DNA from: Cladorhizidae sp. MBARI D1340-BT2
Taxonomy: Eukaryota; Porifera; Demospongiae; Poecilosclerida; Cladorhizidae
DNA: 64,000 nt
Direction of reading: 5' to 3'
NCBI GenBank assembly: GCA_028752905.1
Contig: JAQNBH010000013.1
Span: 15,798,867-15,862,866 of the forward strand
Numbering within the stretch: position 1 is the first letter of the stretch; every line of letters begins with the position of its first letter. The notes beneath the pieces are model-generated. The model was given only the letters and a program-made list of their open reading frames with translations, was not told the DNA's origin and made no database searches. This document shows, piece by piece, positions 1 to 63,017 of the stretch. The position numbers and the translations under genes were made by a program.

Positions 1-1676
1 GCACAGTTTGAAGGTAAGCCTACCATTGAAAGAGATATTAACCTCATCAATGGGCAACCTACTGATGAAGGTTGACTCCAATCTATACTTGGAGACTAGC
101 AGATCTAGTAAAAGATATACCTTCAATCATACACCCTGAGACCCTGCTGACTTTCAGTCTTCTGTGCATAATGCTGGAAATTCCAGAGCACTGCAGATGA
201 CCATTCACAGTTGAGCTCAATTCGACTCGGCTTCATAAAGATCATTCCATTAATGGCCTGTATCTCTTCAATGGTCAGATTTAAACATGTATGAGCCTGT
301 TCAGCAGCTGTGTCCATAGCTGTTCGTTTTTGTAATAAGCATCATCCGAAGTACTGGCAAAAAGCTTAGAAGTTGAGGTGTTTGAAACCTCAAGAGAGGT
401 TAGGCCAGGTAGGTGGATTTGTATAATGCTGCTGGTTTGATTCTTCCTTCTCTGGTCAGAGTAGCCATAGAGCTGGATGAAATGGACCCGGAATGCTAAT
501 TATAGCAGTGCCAAACCCCTGAGTGATGGACCCTTTCATCTGCGTCTACTAAGGAGCGGAAAGAGGCAAAGAAGGAAGAGAAAAAGAACATGGGGAATAT
601 CAGTTATACAGCAGCTGTGACACACTATACCTTATGATCTTAATAGGAACATACATTGTACTACTAAAAGTATGAGAAAAACTGTCGAAGAAATCGCCAA
701 AACTGGAGAGGCCAGGACTGTAGGGCGGATGGGGTGGGGGGAGTGGCAGGTGCATAGCATACCTAAGTAGAGTTGGAGCTTCATCATCCTTCAAGTCTGT
801 CAACCAATATGATTTCAACACAAGTTTCAACACAAATAAATATGTCATTGAAGAATGCCAGGACTATATAATTATGACATTAGTTTGATTTTTCAAACAC
901 TGCCCAATTCATAGCAAGTTAATGCATAGCTAGATGAAAAAAGTCGATAAATTCAGAAACCTAAGCTTTCCTTATCCATCCCTTCGCCAGCAGATAGCAG
1001 GTCTTTGCTGTCTCAGTCATACAAGAAACAAGTAAAGTGGCCATTGATTCAACCACCATGGGTGGTAGTTGGTATCCTTAGATAACTATTCATGCCTTGA
1101 GACCTTCTTCCTCATCAGAATATTCTTCAGGGAGGGGCATATCAACCCTGGTGACTTAAACAGTGATATTGTCCATGCTTAATTGCATATACAATGCAAT
1201 TCATCTCGACTATGGATCATCTGTAGAAACACGACTTTTTCACAAGGTTGGTAGCATTCCCAGACTGATGCAGCAGATTCTTAGACCAATTTGTGATTCT
1301 TAATTAAAATTTTTCTGCGATATGATGCTTACAGTAGTGAGAGAGTTGTACTCTTTTCCATAAAACTGAAGTTGTCTTTTTTCTCTGAAAAAGACACATC
1401 AATTCCATTTGGAAAACCTAGCAGGTATAGCCAACGAGGCATTGATTGTCCCAATGTCTGGAACATGGCAAATCAATCAATCACTTTTGTACTAAAAGAA
1501 CTAACCATATTACAGCAATTGTATAAATATGGAGGTCAACACTCATAGCACAAACTGCTATTGTAAATAACATAATATAGAATATATAATTATGTGTGTG
1601 CAGCATGTGTTCATACAAGTAATGATTATTGTAAGACTTATTATAACAATTCATTAGTGTAATTTTCCTCTGGAGA
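1..1676. other. Region downstream of the aGPCR, no gene recognised
   Basis: No convincing coding exon. A 64-codon minus-strand ORF at 123-317 has no recognisable domain or clear splice context. It could be an exon of another gene or chance. Confidence 0.4.
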
Positions 1677-1682
1677 TTTATT
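1677..1682 (-). terminator. Candidate poly(A) signal AATAAA
   Basis: AATAAA on the minus strand about 115 nt after the stop codon at 1797, a suitable distance for 3' end formation. Not proven; other A-rich hexamers occur in this AT-rich DNA. Confidence 0.45.
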
Positions 1683-1796
1683 ATAACAGTTCGTTACTTC
1701 CCTAATTGTAATTCTCCTTTGGACTGTCATATTCATCACAAATCTCAGACCTTGCTTCCAGTGGTCAAGCTCTGATCATTAGCAGGAGGTTCTGTG

Positions 1797-52246
<50,450 letters not shown>

Positions 52247-52300
52247 TGTGTACAGAAGAGCTAGCAGCTAACACTACACTTATGTACTATTGGATTGAAG

Positions 52301-52306
52301 TTTATA
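52301..52306 (-). promoter_or_regulatory. TATA-like box upstream of the aGPCR start codon
   Basis: TATAAA on the minus strand 55 bp upstream of the ATG. If used, transcription would start near 52275 and give a 5' leader of about 30 nt. AT-rich background makes chance matches common. Confidence 0.35.
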
Positions 52307-54660
52307 GGTGATGTTTTACAATGATATGTACACCTGAAAATAATACAGGGCTAAGATTTCCTGGATGGATCTTCCAGGAATAGGAATGTAATTTTTAAAA
52401 ACCCTTGCATTACATCATCATGAGGACATCATGAGATTGTATCGTATTACGCTAGCCTGGCTACTAGCTTGGCCTTAACCTGGCCAAAGGTCTGTCAATT
52501 AACTCTTGCTCGATCCCTAATAAATGCACAGTAGTTACAATGAGATTTTGAAAAGGTAGTTGCAAATATGAACAATACCCATTAACAAGGCAGCTATGGA
52601 GAAAAGTTCACCTAAGCCACTAAAGTGTGAAAAGTGATCTTGAAAGATCATTGTTTGTCTATTCTTTCTAACTTGTAATTTGGTCAATTTATATAAACTT
52701 TGGTATCCAAACACTCCCAATGTTGCAGTGATTGCAGCGACTTATTGATTGTTGTTTCTGTTGCAGAAAAAAGGCCCGGCTATGGCTTCTTGTCAATGAT
52801 GTAATCACGCTTGCTCACATTAATTAGAATAGAATAAGGTAAGTATCTTTAATCTAGAAAACTTTACTCATGCTATGGTAGCTATGAGAATGTCCCCATA
52901 AAGAGCTGATGATCTTAACTGGAAGTCCATATCTTCTGAGCAAAGCAGCACAGACATTTACATTTATTGTGAGCCAAGACAATGATGGTAATTCATAGCC
53001 TACCTCCATCAACTATTGCCAAGTGAGGGGTGGATACAAGAATTTATAAGGGTGTGGGGAGTGGCACAGTGTACTACTCAGCTACGACTTCTCTCTTGTG
53101 TGGATATCAAAAGTTTACCTTTAAAAAATCTTACCACAAGAGCTGAGTTACTAACCTTCTGTAACTAAGCCGAGTGTGTGTGGCCACAAAGTAAACTCTG
53201 TCAGCCTTGTATATAGATCTACAATCACATTGCATGTTACAATTTTTTGTAATTAAAAAAATTGCCAAGGGTAGAGTTATGTCTTCTATAACTAAGCAAG
53301 GTAAGGAGGGGGTTGGGTTGGGGGGTCGGATCCTGTAACAACATGGACGCCCCTTTGGATTCCCACTAGTAGGAGACTGAAGCCAATCCTACATGAGTGC
53401 AGTCAACTCAACAACAATAGCAACTGAGGAATGATATGAATTTTAGGGAGTTTATTTACAATGATATGTACTACTGAAAAATAATCAAAGGCTAAGATTA
53501 CCTTGTTTGTTCTTCCAGGAATACAAATGTGACAAAAATCCTAGCACTACTCTATCATGATGATATCATAAGAATTGTTAGAATGCATTGCTCTGGCTGT
53601 ATTATGTCCTAGCATGGATACTGTGTTGGCCCCAACCCTATCCCAAATCCTGTCAATTAACTAGTGACTAATGGATAGGCTTGTAGAAAAAATGGCTGCT
53701 TGCAGCTGCTGCTTCATTACCATAAGCTTCCATCTCTGTATCTAACAGAAAGCCTCACTTACTAGCATATTCCATAGTTCATGAACCGCTTGTAGTTTAT
53801 GCATGCAAAGTGGGTTATGATCCTAAGCTTAAATGATTCAAGATACTACATGTACCATGATGGCTGTTCTTAAAAGCAAAAGACCAACTGCATGTATAAT
53901 TTGGTCTACAATTTGAAGTTTATAACTTACTTACACCAGTTCCTGTATAACACTAGATATATACCTGTCTTCAAACACAACTCACTTCATTATACACTGG
54001 ATGTAATGCAAAATGATACGAAGAAGTAATTGAGAATTGAGACTGATGGAATGATGCCTGGATGACCTGCCGGACTCCTATACACAACTTTCCTGTGGAA
54101 GTATGGCTGAGAGATGAGAGTTTCTCTTACCATAACTGAAAGTGAGAATCACACTAAGAGTAAGGTCATTAATAGTGCTTGCTTGCTGACAGTATGACTC
54201 AAGTACTGAAGGGAAGGTCATTCAGAAGCTGACAAGAACTTCAGACATCTTGTTAAAGTTATGTTGCCACTCTATCTGTTCTCCATCATTAGCATCTTTC
54301 CTGTGCCTTCTCTTCTTCACTTCTTCTTCCAAACCCCAGGAACTCTCTAATCACATGTCCATTCTTCTTTACTGAATTAGATGCCATGTACTATTCTTAG
54401 GAACTGTCCCTTCCTCCCCAACATAGCTAATAACACTTTCTGTCCTCCATAGTAAACTAACATGATGTACTTACTGTAGTGTTGACGTTTTACCTTGTGT
54501 CATTCCAGTATTGAGTACAATAATTTATGATGAATGTTTAACTGATAACTCTAGCTAGGTATACAAGTGGGAGTTGTCACTATTTATCTTACGATGCACT
54601 CAATATAGACTCAATGCTGTTTTAACCGGTTAACTTCTAGTAGCCTAACTAGTTGACTAT
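52307..54660. other. Upstream region of the aGPCR
   Basis: 2.35 kb without recognised exons. It contains a direct duplication: about 52321-52530 and 53460-53675 share acaatgatatgtac, ggctaagatt, cttccagga, atcatga and tgtcaattaact in the same order. Possible regulatory role is speculative. Confidence 0.5.
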
Positions 54661-54663
54661 CTT

Positions 54664-57200
54664 ATGTTGTTGACTTCAATTGGAGCTCTCCATCATTACA
54701 ACAAGCCAATTGTGAACATCCCTGTTGCTGGATACACCTATGTGACCCAGAATGCTGATGCTATCACTGCACATACTACCAACAGACCAGCCATCACAAA
54801 TGGGCCTGATGTGAAAGTGAAGAAAGTAAAACACCTACTCTATCCTCCGCAGGCGTTAGTGAAGATTAGTCATACTTTAAATCATGTTGAGGGGAATATG
54901 CTGGAGCTACACAAGTATCAAGTACTGACAGAGTAATCCAAATACTATAATGCTGTGATGAATGTTACAACTATTTGGATCGACCTCATCACTGGTAAGA
55001 CAGAAGAAGAGGTCCTCTCAGCTATAAACAACCTCGCCATCAGAGAAGAAAACACAATGATGGCCAGAGTGACTCTACACAATATGCAACAAACCATCAT
55101 GAACCAATACATACCGTGGTACTTACATCCGTAGGCAGGCCAGACTGTTTAACTTTGTAATCAAATCTACAAGCCAGGCTAAAGATTTGAACTACACTTA
55201 AGCTATATACTCTGCTGCTGACTAAATAATCCTGAGATTCAGTTAGATCTTTTTGGCGATAAAAACCAAAACATGACCCTAGAACAAGTGTTTCAGTTTA
55301 TCAAGGCCAAAGAAGAAGGAAACCAATCTGCCTCATACCTCTTAACCTATCATGGTGTTGATGCACTTTCCAACACCTCTTACAGATATCATAAAAATGA
55401 TTTACTGAAAGCCAGCCACCAAAGCATTTCTACGCACCAAAAAGTCCTGTAAGTGAGTAATCAATGCGAGATATGCTCATACAGCGGCAAAGAGGGTCAT
55501 GGGAAGAATGCTCCAACTGGGAAAAGAAAAAGGAATGCCCCAGGTACAGTTAATCCTGCAGGCACTGTGGTCGCAATGACAACTTCGAGAATATGTGTAG
55601 GAGTAAAGATGCTGCAAAGTGCAAGAGAAAGGGGAGCATGATGAATACGAAAATGTGCAATTGACACCCCTGGCCCATCACGGCAGAAAGTGCATAGCTC
55701 TCAATGAGCAACTCTATACAACCAGCTGTCAGACACATGGGTGAAGCACCCTCCAGATCTTAGTCTTTCATCAAGCTTACTGTGAAAGCTTATAGGCACT
55801 TTTGCTCTACCTTTATACCCCTACATCTAAACTTCCCCTCACCCATTCAGTTGCTGGGCCTAAAAAGGCAGACCTCATTCCAGCCACAATGAAGACACAT
55901 GCTACCAATGATAAAAATCATTATCTTTACTTAGGTGCCACCATCCTGCGATGCTCTGGAATTAACAAATCAGGTAATCTGGTTGAACCCGTCAATGACC
56001 AACACTTCCAATAAACTTTTACTAAGTATGGAAGCATTTATCGCTCTTGCAATGATCATTGAAACATTCCCTACAATCAGAGAGTGTACAAGAAGCCAGA
56101 CCAACAATGTCACTACCGAGCCAGCCAAGCATGCACATGCAACAATGACTGTGGCTTCTCAACAGATTCAAACAGCCCAAAATGCATAATACTACTTCCA
56201 TCCCTTACAAAGCTACCATTTCCAACAACATGGGAGAATCAATGGTAGGCATCAACTACATTGTTAACTACTACAAGTCAAGTACCTTCAATGGATATGA
56301 GCACCAACCCCTCCCCATGATAAAAGGTCCGCCAATGAAGCTGATGATTGACCCCAATGCTGAACCTATTGCCTACTAGTCACCTACAGTGTATACCAAT
56401 CCCAATGCAGTGGCAGGTTGATGTCAAGGCAGAACTCGATCAGGATGTGAAATTTGGCATGAACTTGCCTGCACCAGTAGGTGAGCCAGTCATCCAGTGT
56501 AACCAGATGGTAATATATGGGAAAAAATGGTAAACCCATGGTGGACTATTGACTTTCAACCACTGAACACATCACACCAAGTTGCCATTCTATCTGGCAA
56601 GATCAGTTCCCTACGGCATGAAAAAGACCTTGTTTGCTACCTGGAAATGGCATTGCTACATTCTACCCACTGCCCAGGGCCTCTATGCAACTATAGCTGG
56701 AGAGGAAAAGGTCTCCAAACTTGACCTTTCACAGGCCTATCTCCGCTAGAATTTCACCCAGAATCGCTGTCAGTACAGCATGCTGAATACTCATTGAGGT
56801 TTGTATCAGTTAACTAGGCTCTCTTTGGGCATAGCCTTTTGCACCTGCCATGTTTGAATATATGATGGACACCATATTGCAAGGGATTCCAAGACACATG
56901 TGTTATGAGGAAGAACATCTCCAGAGTTTGAAGGAAATTATCCATTGCCCAAGCTGTCCAGGTGAAGTTGGATAAATGCCATATCCTCCAGGATGCAGGT
57001 GATTACTAGACATCTCATAGATGCAGAAGGACTAAAAGCTCTGCCAGCAAAGATGGAGGCAATAGAAAAGGCCCATGTATCCCAAAACAGAGCTGCAGCA
57101 TCTGTGAGGGTTCCCGAGTTATTATAGAAATTGTGCCCAATTTGGCCACCAAAAGACTGCTAACCAGTTGACCACATCAAATATGGTAGTAATGTAAATG
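54664..57200 (+). mobile_element. Decayed Ty3/Gypsy-like retrotransposon (gag-pol)
   Basis: Gag-like frames at about 54664-55440 include FGDKNQNMTLEQVFQFIKAK. A broken zinc-knuckle region at 55456-55620 has GHGKNAP. RT blocks follow: KAELDQDV near 56430, WTIDFQPLN near 56541, MMDTILQGIP at 56862-56891 and LIDAEGLKALP with KMEAIEKA near 57010-57070. The blocks are in several frames with stops, and no LTRs were found, so it is inactive. Its 3' part is replaced by the inverted PolB-linked segment at 57.3 kb. Confidence 0.75.
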
Positions 57201-57339
57201 TTCTGGAATACAAGTATGTGTGAAACATAGGACACCACACAGGACTTAAGAACTTCTTTTCATCAGGCTTCCTCATGGGGTTTCAACAGCACTGGTGTCA
57301 ATTGGGTCCAGCAGTCATATAGGCCAAATATACCCACAC

Positions 57340-59285
57340 AGCCACATTATCCCAGTGACACTATTTCACATGTGAAAAGTGAGACAGACATGTCTATACC
57401 TCATAGGCCAGTGGCGTCCTGGTATACTATGCTGAAGCTGGACTAATTCTCATAGATGATTGGACTTGAGATATGAATCATTATTCATTGAATCACATGG
57501 TCCCAATATCTGATGATTGACCCCATTGCAGAGCATGTGCCACTGCAGTACAAACAGGGCTTTGCTCAACTATTCACTGCACATTCCGATAATGTTGAAC
57601 ATCTTTTTAATTTAAGTTCAGATGTTTCTGGAGTGTGGGAGGCACATAACTACAGTGGCAAGGATCTCCAATTCCAGATGTTTCAGAAGCCACATAGATG
57701 AAGTAGTTTTCGAGGATGTTGGGAAAGTTCACAGTTATGCATGACCATGCAAGAATCTAAGTGCTCGGATTATTGATTGGCAAATACTCTTCGTTTCATC
57801 TTAAATCTGATTTCAAATGTGCAATGCAGAAGTTGCCTCTACATGATATGCAGATTTGCCATAGAGAGGTGTGTGTACAAAAACACCAGGGAAATGTTGA
57901 AACTGAATCACGCTCTATCTGTGTGGCTCTTCAGTCACTTGCAGTTCTTGGTGAGAAGACTAGGCTGACTGTTAGAAATCCCAGAGCAGACATCCATGCT
58001 AAGTGGGTGCATCAGTTTAATGCAGCATAATCCTCCTGCTCAGCTGGCTTTCTAGAAACATAGCAATGCCTTGATTGGAAACTTGTATGTTCCAGGGAGC
58101 TTAAAAATAGTGGTAGGTGCAGTAGAGCCACAGACACACCATAAATAGGTTTGTAAATCTAGACAGCCCATGCTTTATTGCCTTGCACCTGGACCAAAAC
58201 GAACATTTTTTGTGAAACACCTGCAGGTTCTACCAGCTGATACAGAAACTTCATGATTTGGTCCCAACTGATTCAGCATGAAGTCCTTGGATATTGTGGT
58301 GGCCACATGCCAAAGTGCTCACACCATTTCCATAGATCTAGTGTTCTGAGTCAAATGGGTACAGTTCTATGTAAACCTTCATACCAAAGAACTTGATGCT
58401 AATTCATGTTCATTCCAGATAAGTAGGTCCTTCTATTAAGAAGGACCTCATTAAAATCCTCATTTCCTTTACGTACTTTTTCACAAAAGTCCTCTTCACA
58501 CATATTTTCCTCCTATTTGATTCTTACCTTCCTTGATGATGAATTATATCTTAGAACATTGCCCCTAAACTCTGTAATCTGGATGCCAATACAGTCATCC
58601 TTGATTGCCCACAACCATTTTCTTCTCGTAGCTGTTAGTGGGTAACATTTGGGATCATCACTGTTGCCATAAAGCTATTCATATCTGGCTTTGTTAGTAT
58701 AATCTCATAACAGGCTCTCTGTATCAATATGTAAGAGTATGCACCAGCTGTTTGAGTAGACGTCAACCACCAGATACTTGGAAAGATCCATGATCCTTAT
58801 GCCCCCAAAAATAAGCAGTACACTGCCTGTTCTTGGACATGTAGATGGAGTTAAGTAATTGTTTGAAGATGTTGCTTCCTTGTTGCAGTTTGGTTTCCTG
58901 GCTTGCATACACTAGTTTGACTTCCACTCATTTCTGCAGGATTTCCATGGCCTTGCTGAAGATTCATTAATTCATATAGGTGTTTTTCAAAGGCAATGAT
59001 GGTTTGTAGCTACATGTACCCTGTGTTAAATTTAATGTAGATAATTATCATTGAGACTTGAAATCACAGTAAGCCTCTTTTTCAACATTATGCAGAGGGT
59101 TAGATAGAGCTGCAGATTACAGTAGTGAAGCACATAGCATTTCTTTAATAGGTTCTTGATTTTGGCTAAAGCTAGAAGTCCTTGCTAGTGCTTTGAACAT
59201 CCATTCCTTCTGGACAACCATGTGCTCAGAGTCCTGTATACATGCATTTTGCACATTGTGCAGCTTCTTTGGGTACCCTAGATCC
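57340..59285. repeat. Right arm of the 2-kb inverted repeat
   Basis: Inverse copy of 46700-48900. The first kilobase carries a plus-strand frame (57513-57701, VPLQYKQGFAQLFTAH, then SGVWEAHNYSGKDLQ) that recurs in the other arm on the minus strand. Its family is unknown to me; it could be another gene of the same virus-like element or a fused repeat. Confidence 0.75.
58200..59285 (-). pseudogene. Relic of Polinton/adintovirus-type PolB, copy B
   Basis: Minus-strand blocks in order: HMVVQKEWM (about 59200), then RIMDLSKYLVVDVYSN (58753-58800) and motif C as DTES (58714-58725). The same Asp to Glu change is found in copy A, so both derive from one ancestor that already had it, or from duplication of one dead copy. 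Broken by stops. Confidence 0.65.
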
Positions 59286-59445
59286 CCACATCTAGTACAT
59301 TAGGAGTTGGAAAGCTTCTGGGATGTCGCTTTATCTGCAACTTCTCTCGGATAACAATCTCTCGTGGTCTTTTGAAACAGCCCACTCAAATTCACCTATA
59401 GGAAGAAGAAGCTGGCTCATTCTCCCCACTTATAGCTTCTACCCA

Positions 59446-60372
59446 TGGCACACTAGGAGCTGGAAAGTTTCCACATATGGCACACTAGGAGCTGGAATGT
59501 TTCCACATATGGCACACTATGAGCTGGAAAGTTTCCACATATGGCACACTAGGAGCTGGAAAGTTTCCACATATGGCACACTAGGAGTGGAAAGTTTCCA
59601 CATATGGCACACTAGGAGCTGAAAAGTTTCCAGACATGGCACACTAGGAGCTGAAAAGTTTCCAGACATGGCACACTAGGAGCTGGAAGTTTCCACAAAT
59701 GGCCCACTAGGACCTGGAAAGCTTCCACACATGACACACTAGGAGCTGGAAAGCTCCACCCATCGCACACTAGGAGCTGGAAAGCTTCAACACATGGCAA
59801 ACTAGGAGCTAGAAACCTCCACACATGGCACACTAGGAGCTGGAAAGCTTCAACACATTGCACACAGGGAGCTGGAAAGCGTCCACATGACACACTAGGA
59901 GATGGAAAGCTTCAAATAATGGCACTTACAGGAGCTGCAAAGTTTCAACACATGTCACACTAGGAGCTGAAAAGCTTCCAAATATAGGGCTGGAAAGTTT
60001 CAACACACAGGTTCCACACATGGTACACTAGGAGCCGGAAAGCTTCCAAACATATCACTCGAGGAGCTGGAAGTTTCCAGAAATGGCACCCTACGAGCAG
60101 GAAAGCTTCCACACATGGCACACTAGGAGCTGGAAAGCCTCTACACATGACACACTAGGAGATGGAAAGCTTAAAAATGGCACACTACAGGAGCTGCAAA
60201 GCTTCAACACATGTCACACTAGGAGCTGAAAAGCTTCCAAATATAGCACTCTAGGAACACACTAGGAGCTGGAAAGCCTAGAAGCTGGGAAGCCTCCAAA
60301 GATGGCACAAAAGGCTTCCACACAAGTTCCACACATGGCACACTAGGAGCTGGAAAGCTTCAACACATAGTT
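59446..60372. repeat. Minisatellite, about 32-bp unit, about 28 copies
   Basis: Units of gcacactaggagctggaaag with ttccacacatg. They are tandem with no unique spacers, so this is not a CRISPR array. The Cys- and Trp-containing reading frames across it are by-products. Confidence 0.95.
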
Positions 60373-60690
60373 AGAGGGAATATAGCAGCTGCTACTAAAC
60401 ACAGGGAGAGGGGAATATATAAGCTGCTACTAATCCAGGTAGAGTGGAATATAGCAGCTGCTACTAAACACAGTGAGGCAGAATATAGCAGTTGCTACTA
60501 AACATGGGCAGAGGGAATATAGCAGCTGATACTAAACACAGGGAGAGGGGAATATAGCAGCTGCTACTAAACACAGGGAGAGTAGAATATAACAGCTGCT
60601 ACTAAACACAGGGAGAGTGGAATAGAGCAGCTGCTACTAAACACAGGGAGAGGGGAATACAGTAGCTGCTACTAAACATAAGGAAAATAG
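60373..60690. repeat. Minisatellite, about 35-bp unit, about 9 copies
   Basis: Units of agcagctgctactaaacaca with gggagaggggaatat. It abuts the preceding minisatellite on one side and the Penelope-like element on the other. Confidence 0.93.
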
Positions 60691-61788
60691 AATATTAAAA
60701 TAACCTTGTTAATAATTAGCTTGAAATTGTATTCACTCTGATGTTTCGACTAGATGCTCTAGCCTTCATGGGTCTTAACTTTGTCCCTGCTCTAAAGAGT
60801 CTACCTCTGATGGATACCATAGCTGCAGTGGAAGAGAGAGCCAGTAAGCTGGAGGATAACAAGGTGCATGAGCTTTGAGGAAGAATATGTGGTATTTTGA
60901 GAAGAGCAAGAAAACCAAAGGACAACCTGACAAAGCAAGAAAGGCCTTTGGAGAACTGAGGAAGATGTAAGAGCTAGTAATCTTACCAGCAGACAAAGGG
61001 AAGAGAACAGTTACGATGAAAAAGGAGAGGTACATTTCAAAGCTGATGGGAATGCTGGAAACCTAAACATATGGAATACTGAAGAAGAATCCTACCAAAG
61101 CACAGAAAAGCAAGGTGAATCGTGTGTTAAAGAATATGGAGAAGACGGGAGAAATAACAACTGCATTATACAATAGAATCAGGGCCACTGGAAGTAGATC
61201 ACCACTAATTTATTGGCTTCCTAAGGTACATAAAGCTGAGGTTTCACTTAAGCTTATTGTGTCTTGTATACGTTCACCATCGTATAATCTTTCCAAGTTC
61301 ATACCATATTTTATATCACCTCTAACTGGAAATACAAGTATATGTCAAGCATTCTGGGCTATTTATCAAGTGTATCAAAGATGAATGTTTGGCACCGGAT
61401 GAGTATCTTGTCAGTTTTAATGTTTCTTCTCTTTTTACCAAATGTTCCCATAGATGAGGCTGTGGAAGTAATTTTTTAAATGTTGATGAAAGATGAGACC
61501 TTGCGTGAGAGGACTACACTAGGTGCCGACAGGATTTCTGAACTGTTGGAGTTGTGCCTGAAATCCACCTACTACTTCAGGTATTAAGAAAAATACTACG
61601 AGCAGAAAAAAGGTGCAGCAATGGGCTCTCCAGTATCTGCAGTGGTAGGCAACCTTTATATGGAATTCTTTGAGGAATGAGTACTCACAACTGCCCCACT
61701 GAAGCCGAGGGTTTGAAAGAGATACATGGATGATACCTTCTGCATTGTGAAGAAGGGAAGTGAGCAGGAGTTGTTGGACCATCTGAAC
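60691..61788 (+). mobile_element. Truncated Penelope-like retroelement (RT region)
   Basis: Frames include LVSFNVSSLFT, the LPKVHK block near 61228 (IYWLPKVHKAEVSLKLIVS), GAAMGSPVSAVVGNLYMEFF near 61614 and RYMDDTFCIVKKG near 61713, the RT catalytic site. Upstream blocks (NFVPALKSLP, LPADKGK) also fit Penelope RTs. Stops and frameshifts make it inactive. No GIY-YIG endonuclease is present because the element is cut off at the junction with the next one. Confidence 0.8.
60715..60770 (-). ncRNA. Degenerate hammerhead-like motif at the Penelope end
   Basis: On the minus strand: ATGAAGGCTAGAGCATCTAG, then TCGAAAC and ATC, followed by agagtgaat. This is the same sequence family as the foldback elements but with CTGATGA reduced to CATGA. 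It runs antisense to the RT frame. It links the foldback elements to this Penelope-like family. Confidence 0.5.
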
Positions 61789-62401
61789 AGGCACTCCTTT
61801 GTGTAGGCCACATGCGTGTCAGCACTGTGAGGCTGCTGTTGACAAATTCGCTACCCATGGTCTTGGCTGCCGTCATAGTGTGGGCCACCATTTTCGTCAT
61901 GCTTCCATCAATGACATTATACACAGGTCTTTAGCTTCGGCAAAGATACCCTCGAAACTGGAGCCTTCTGGCCTCTATAGAAATGATGGGAAGCGCCCAG
62001 ATGGCATCACGTTGGTTCCGTGGAAGTGTGGGAAATTGTTGGTGTGGGATACCACTTGCATTGACACTTTCTCTCCCTCCTACATTGGTAGTGCCTCCAC
62101 AGTGGCAGGAGCAGTAGCGGCTTTGGCTGAGGAAAGAAAGAGAGAAAAGTACACCAATTTGAACAATAAAAATCACTCGTTTGTTCCTGTAGCAATTGAA
62201 ACTTCAGGTGTGTTTGGACCACAGATTTTACTTTTTCTAAGGGATTTGGGGCAGCGTCTCTTTCAAGCAACTGGAGAGAAGAACTCCCTTCACCACCTCC
62301 TGCAGAGGCTTTCTGTTGTGGTGCAGAGAGGTAATGCAGTTTCGGTTGCGGGGACCACAGATCACTTGAATTTGGACTCTGATGACATTTTCTTATTATA
62401 A
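61789..62401 (+). pseudogene. 3' end of a non-LTR-type retroelement ORF, 5' truncated
   Basis: An open frame of about 200 codons to the stop. CQHCEAAVDKFATHGLGC is a Cys/His cluster. KRPDGITLVPW, then KLLVWDTTCIDT, resembles a PD...D restriction-like endonuclease core (inference). It ends LDSDDIFLL at a TAA that overlaps the start of ATT-rich tail sequence. The 5' end joins abruptly to the Penelope-like element. Almost identical to the copy at 63018-63794. Confidence 0.75.
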
Positions 62402-62437
62402 TAATAATATATATTATTTATGATAAAAAAATATATT

Positions 62438-62990
<553 letters not shown>

Positions 62991-63017
62991 TAATTATACA
63001 TATAATTATTATTATAA

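Noticed and set aside
123..317. Minus-strand 64-codon ORF
   Set aside because: No recognisable domain, no clear splice sites, and outside the aGPCR's apparent 3' end.
59612..60148. Cys/Trp-rich repetitive protein on the minus strand
   Set aside because: It is the translation of the 32-bp minisatellite, and frames change where the unit length varies.
59446..60690. Regular repeats that could suggest a CRISPR array
   Set aside because: The repeats are contiguous tandem units without unique spacers, in animal DNA.
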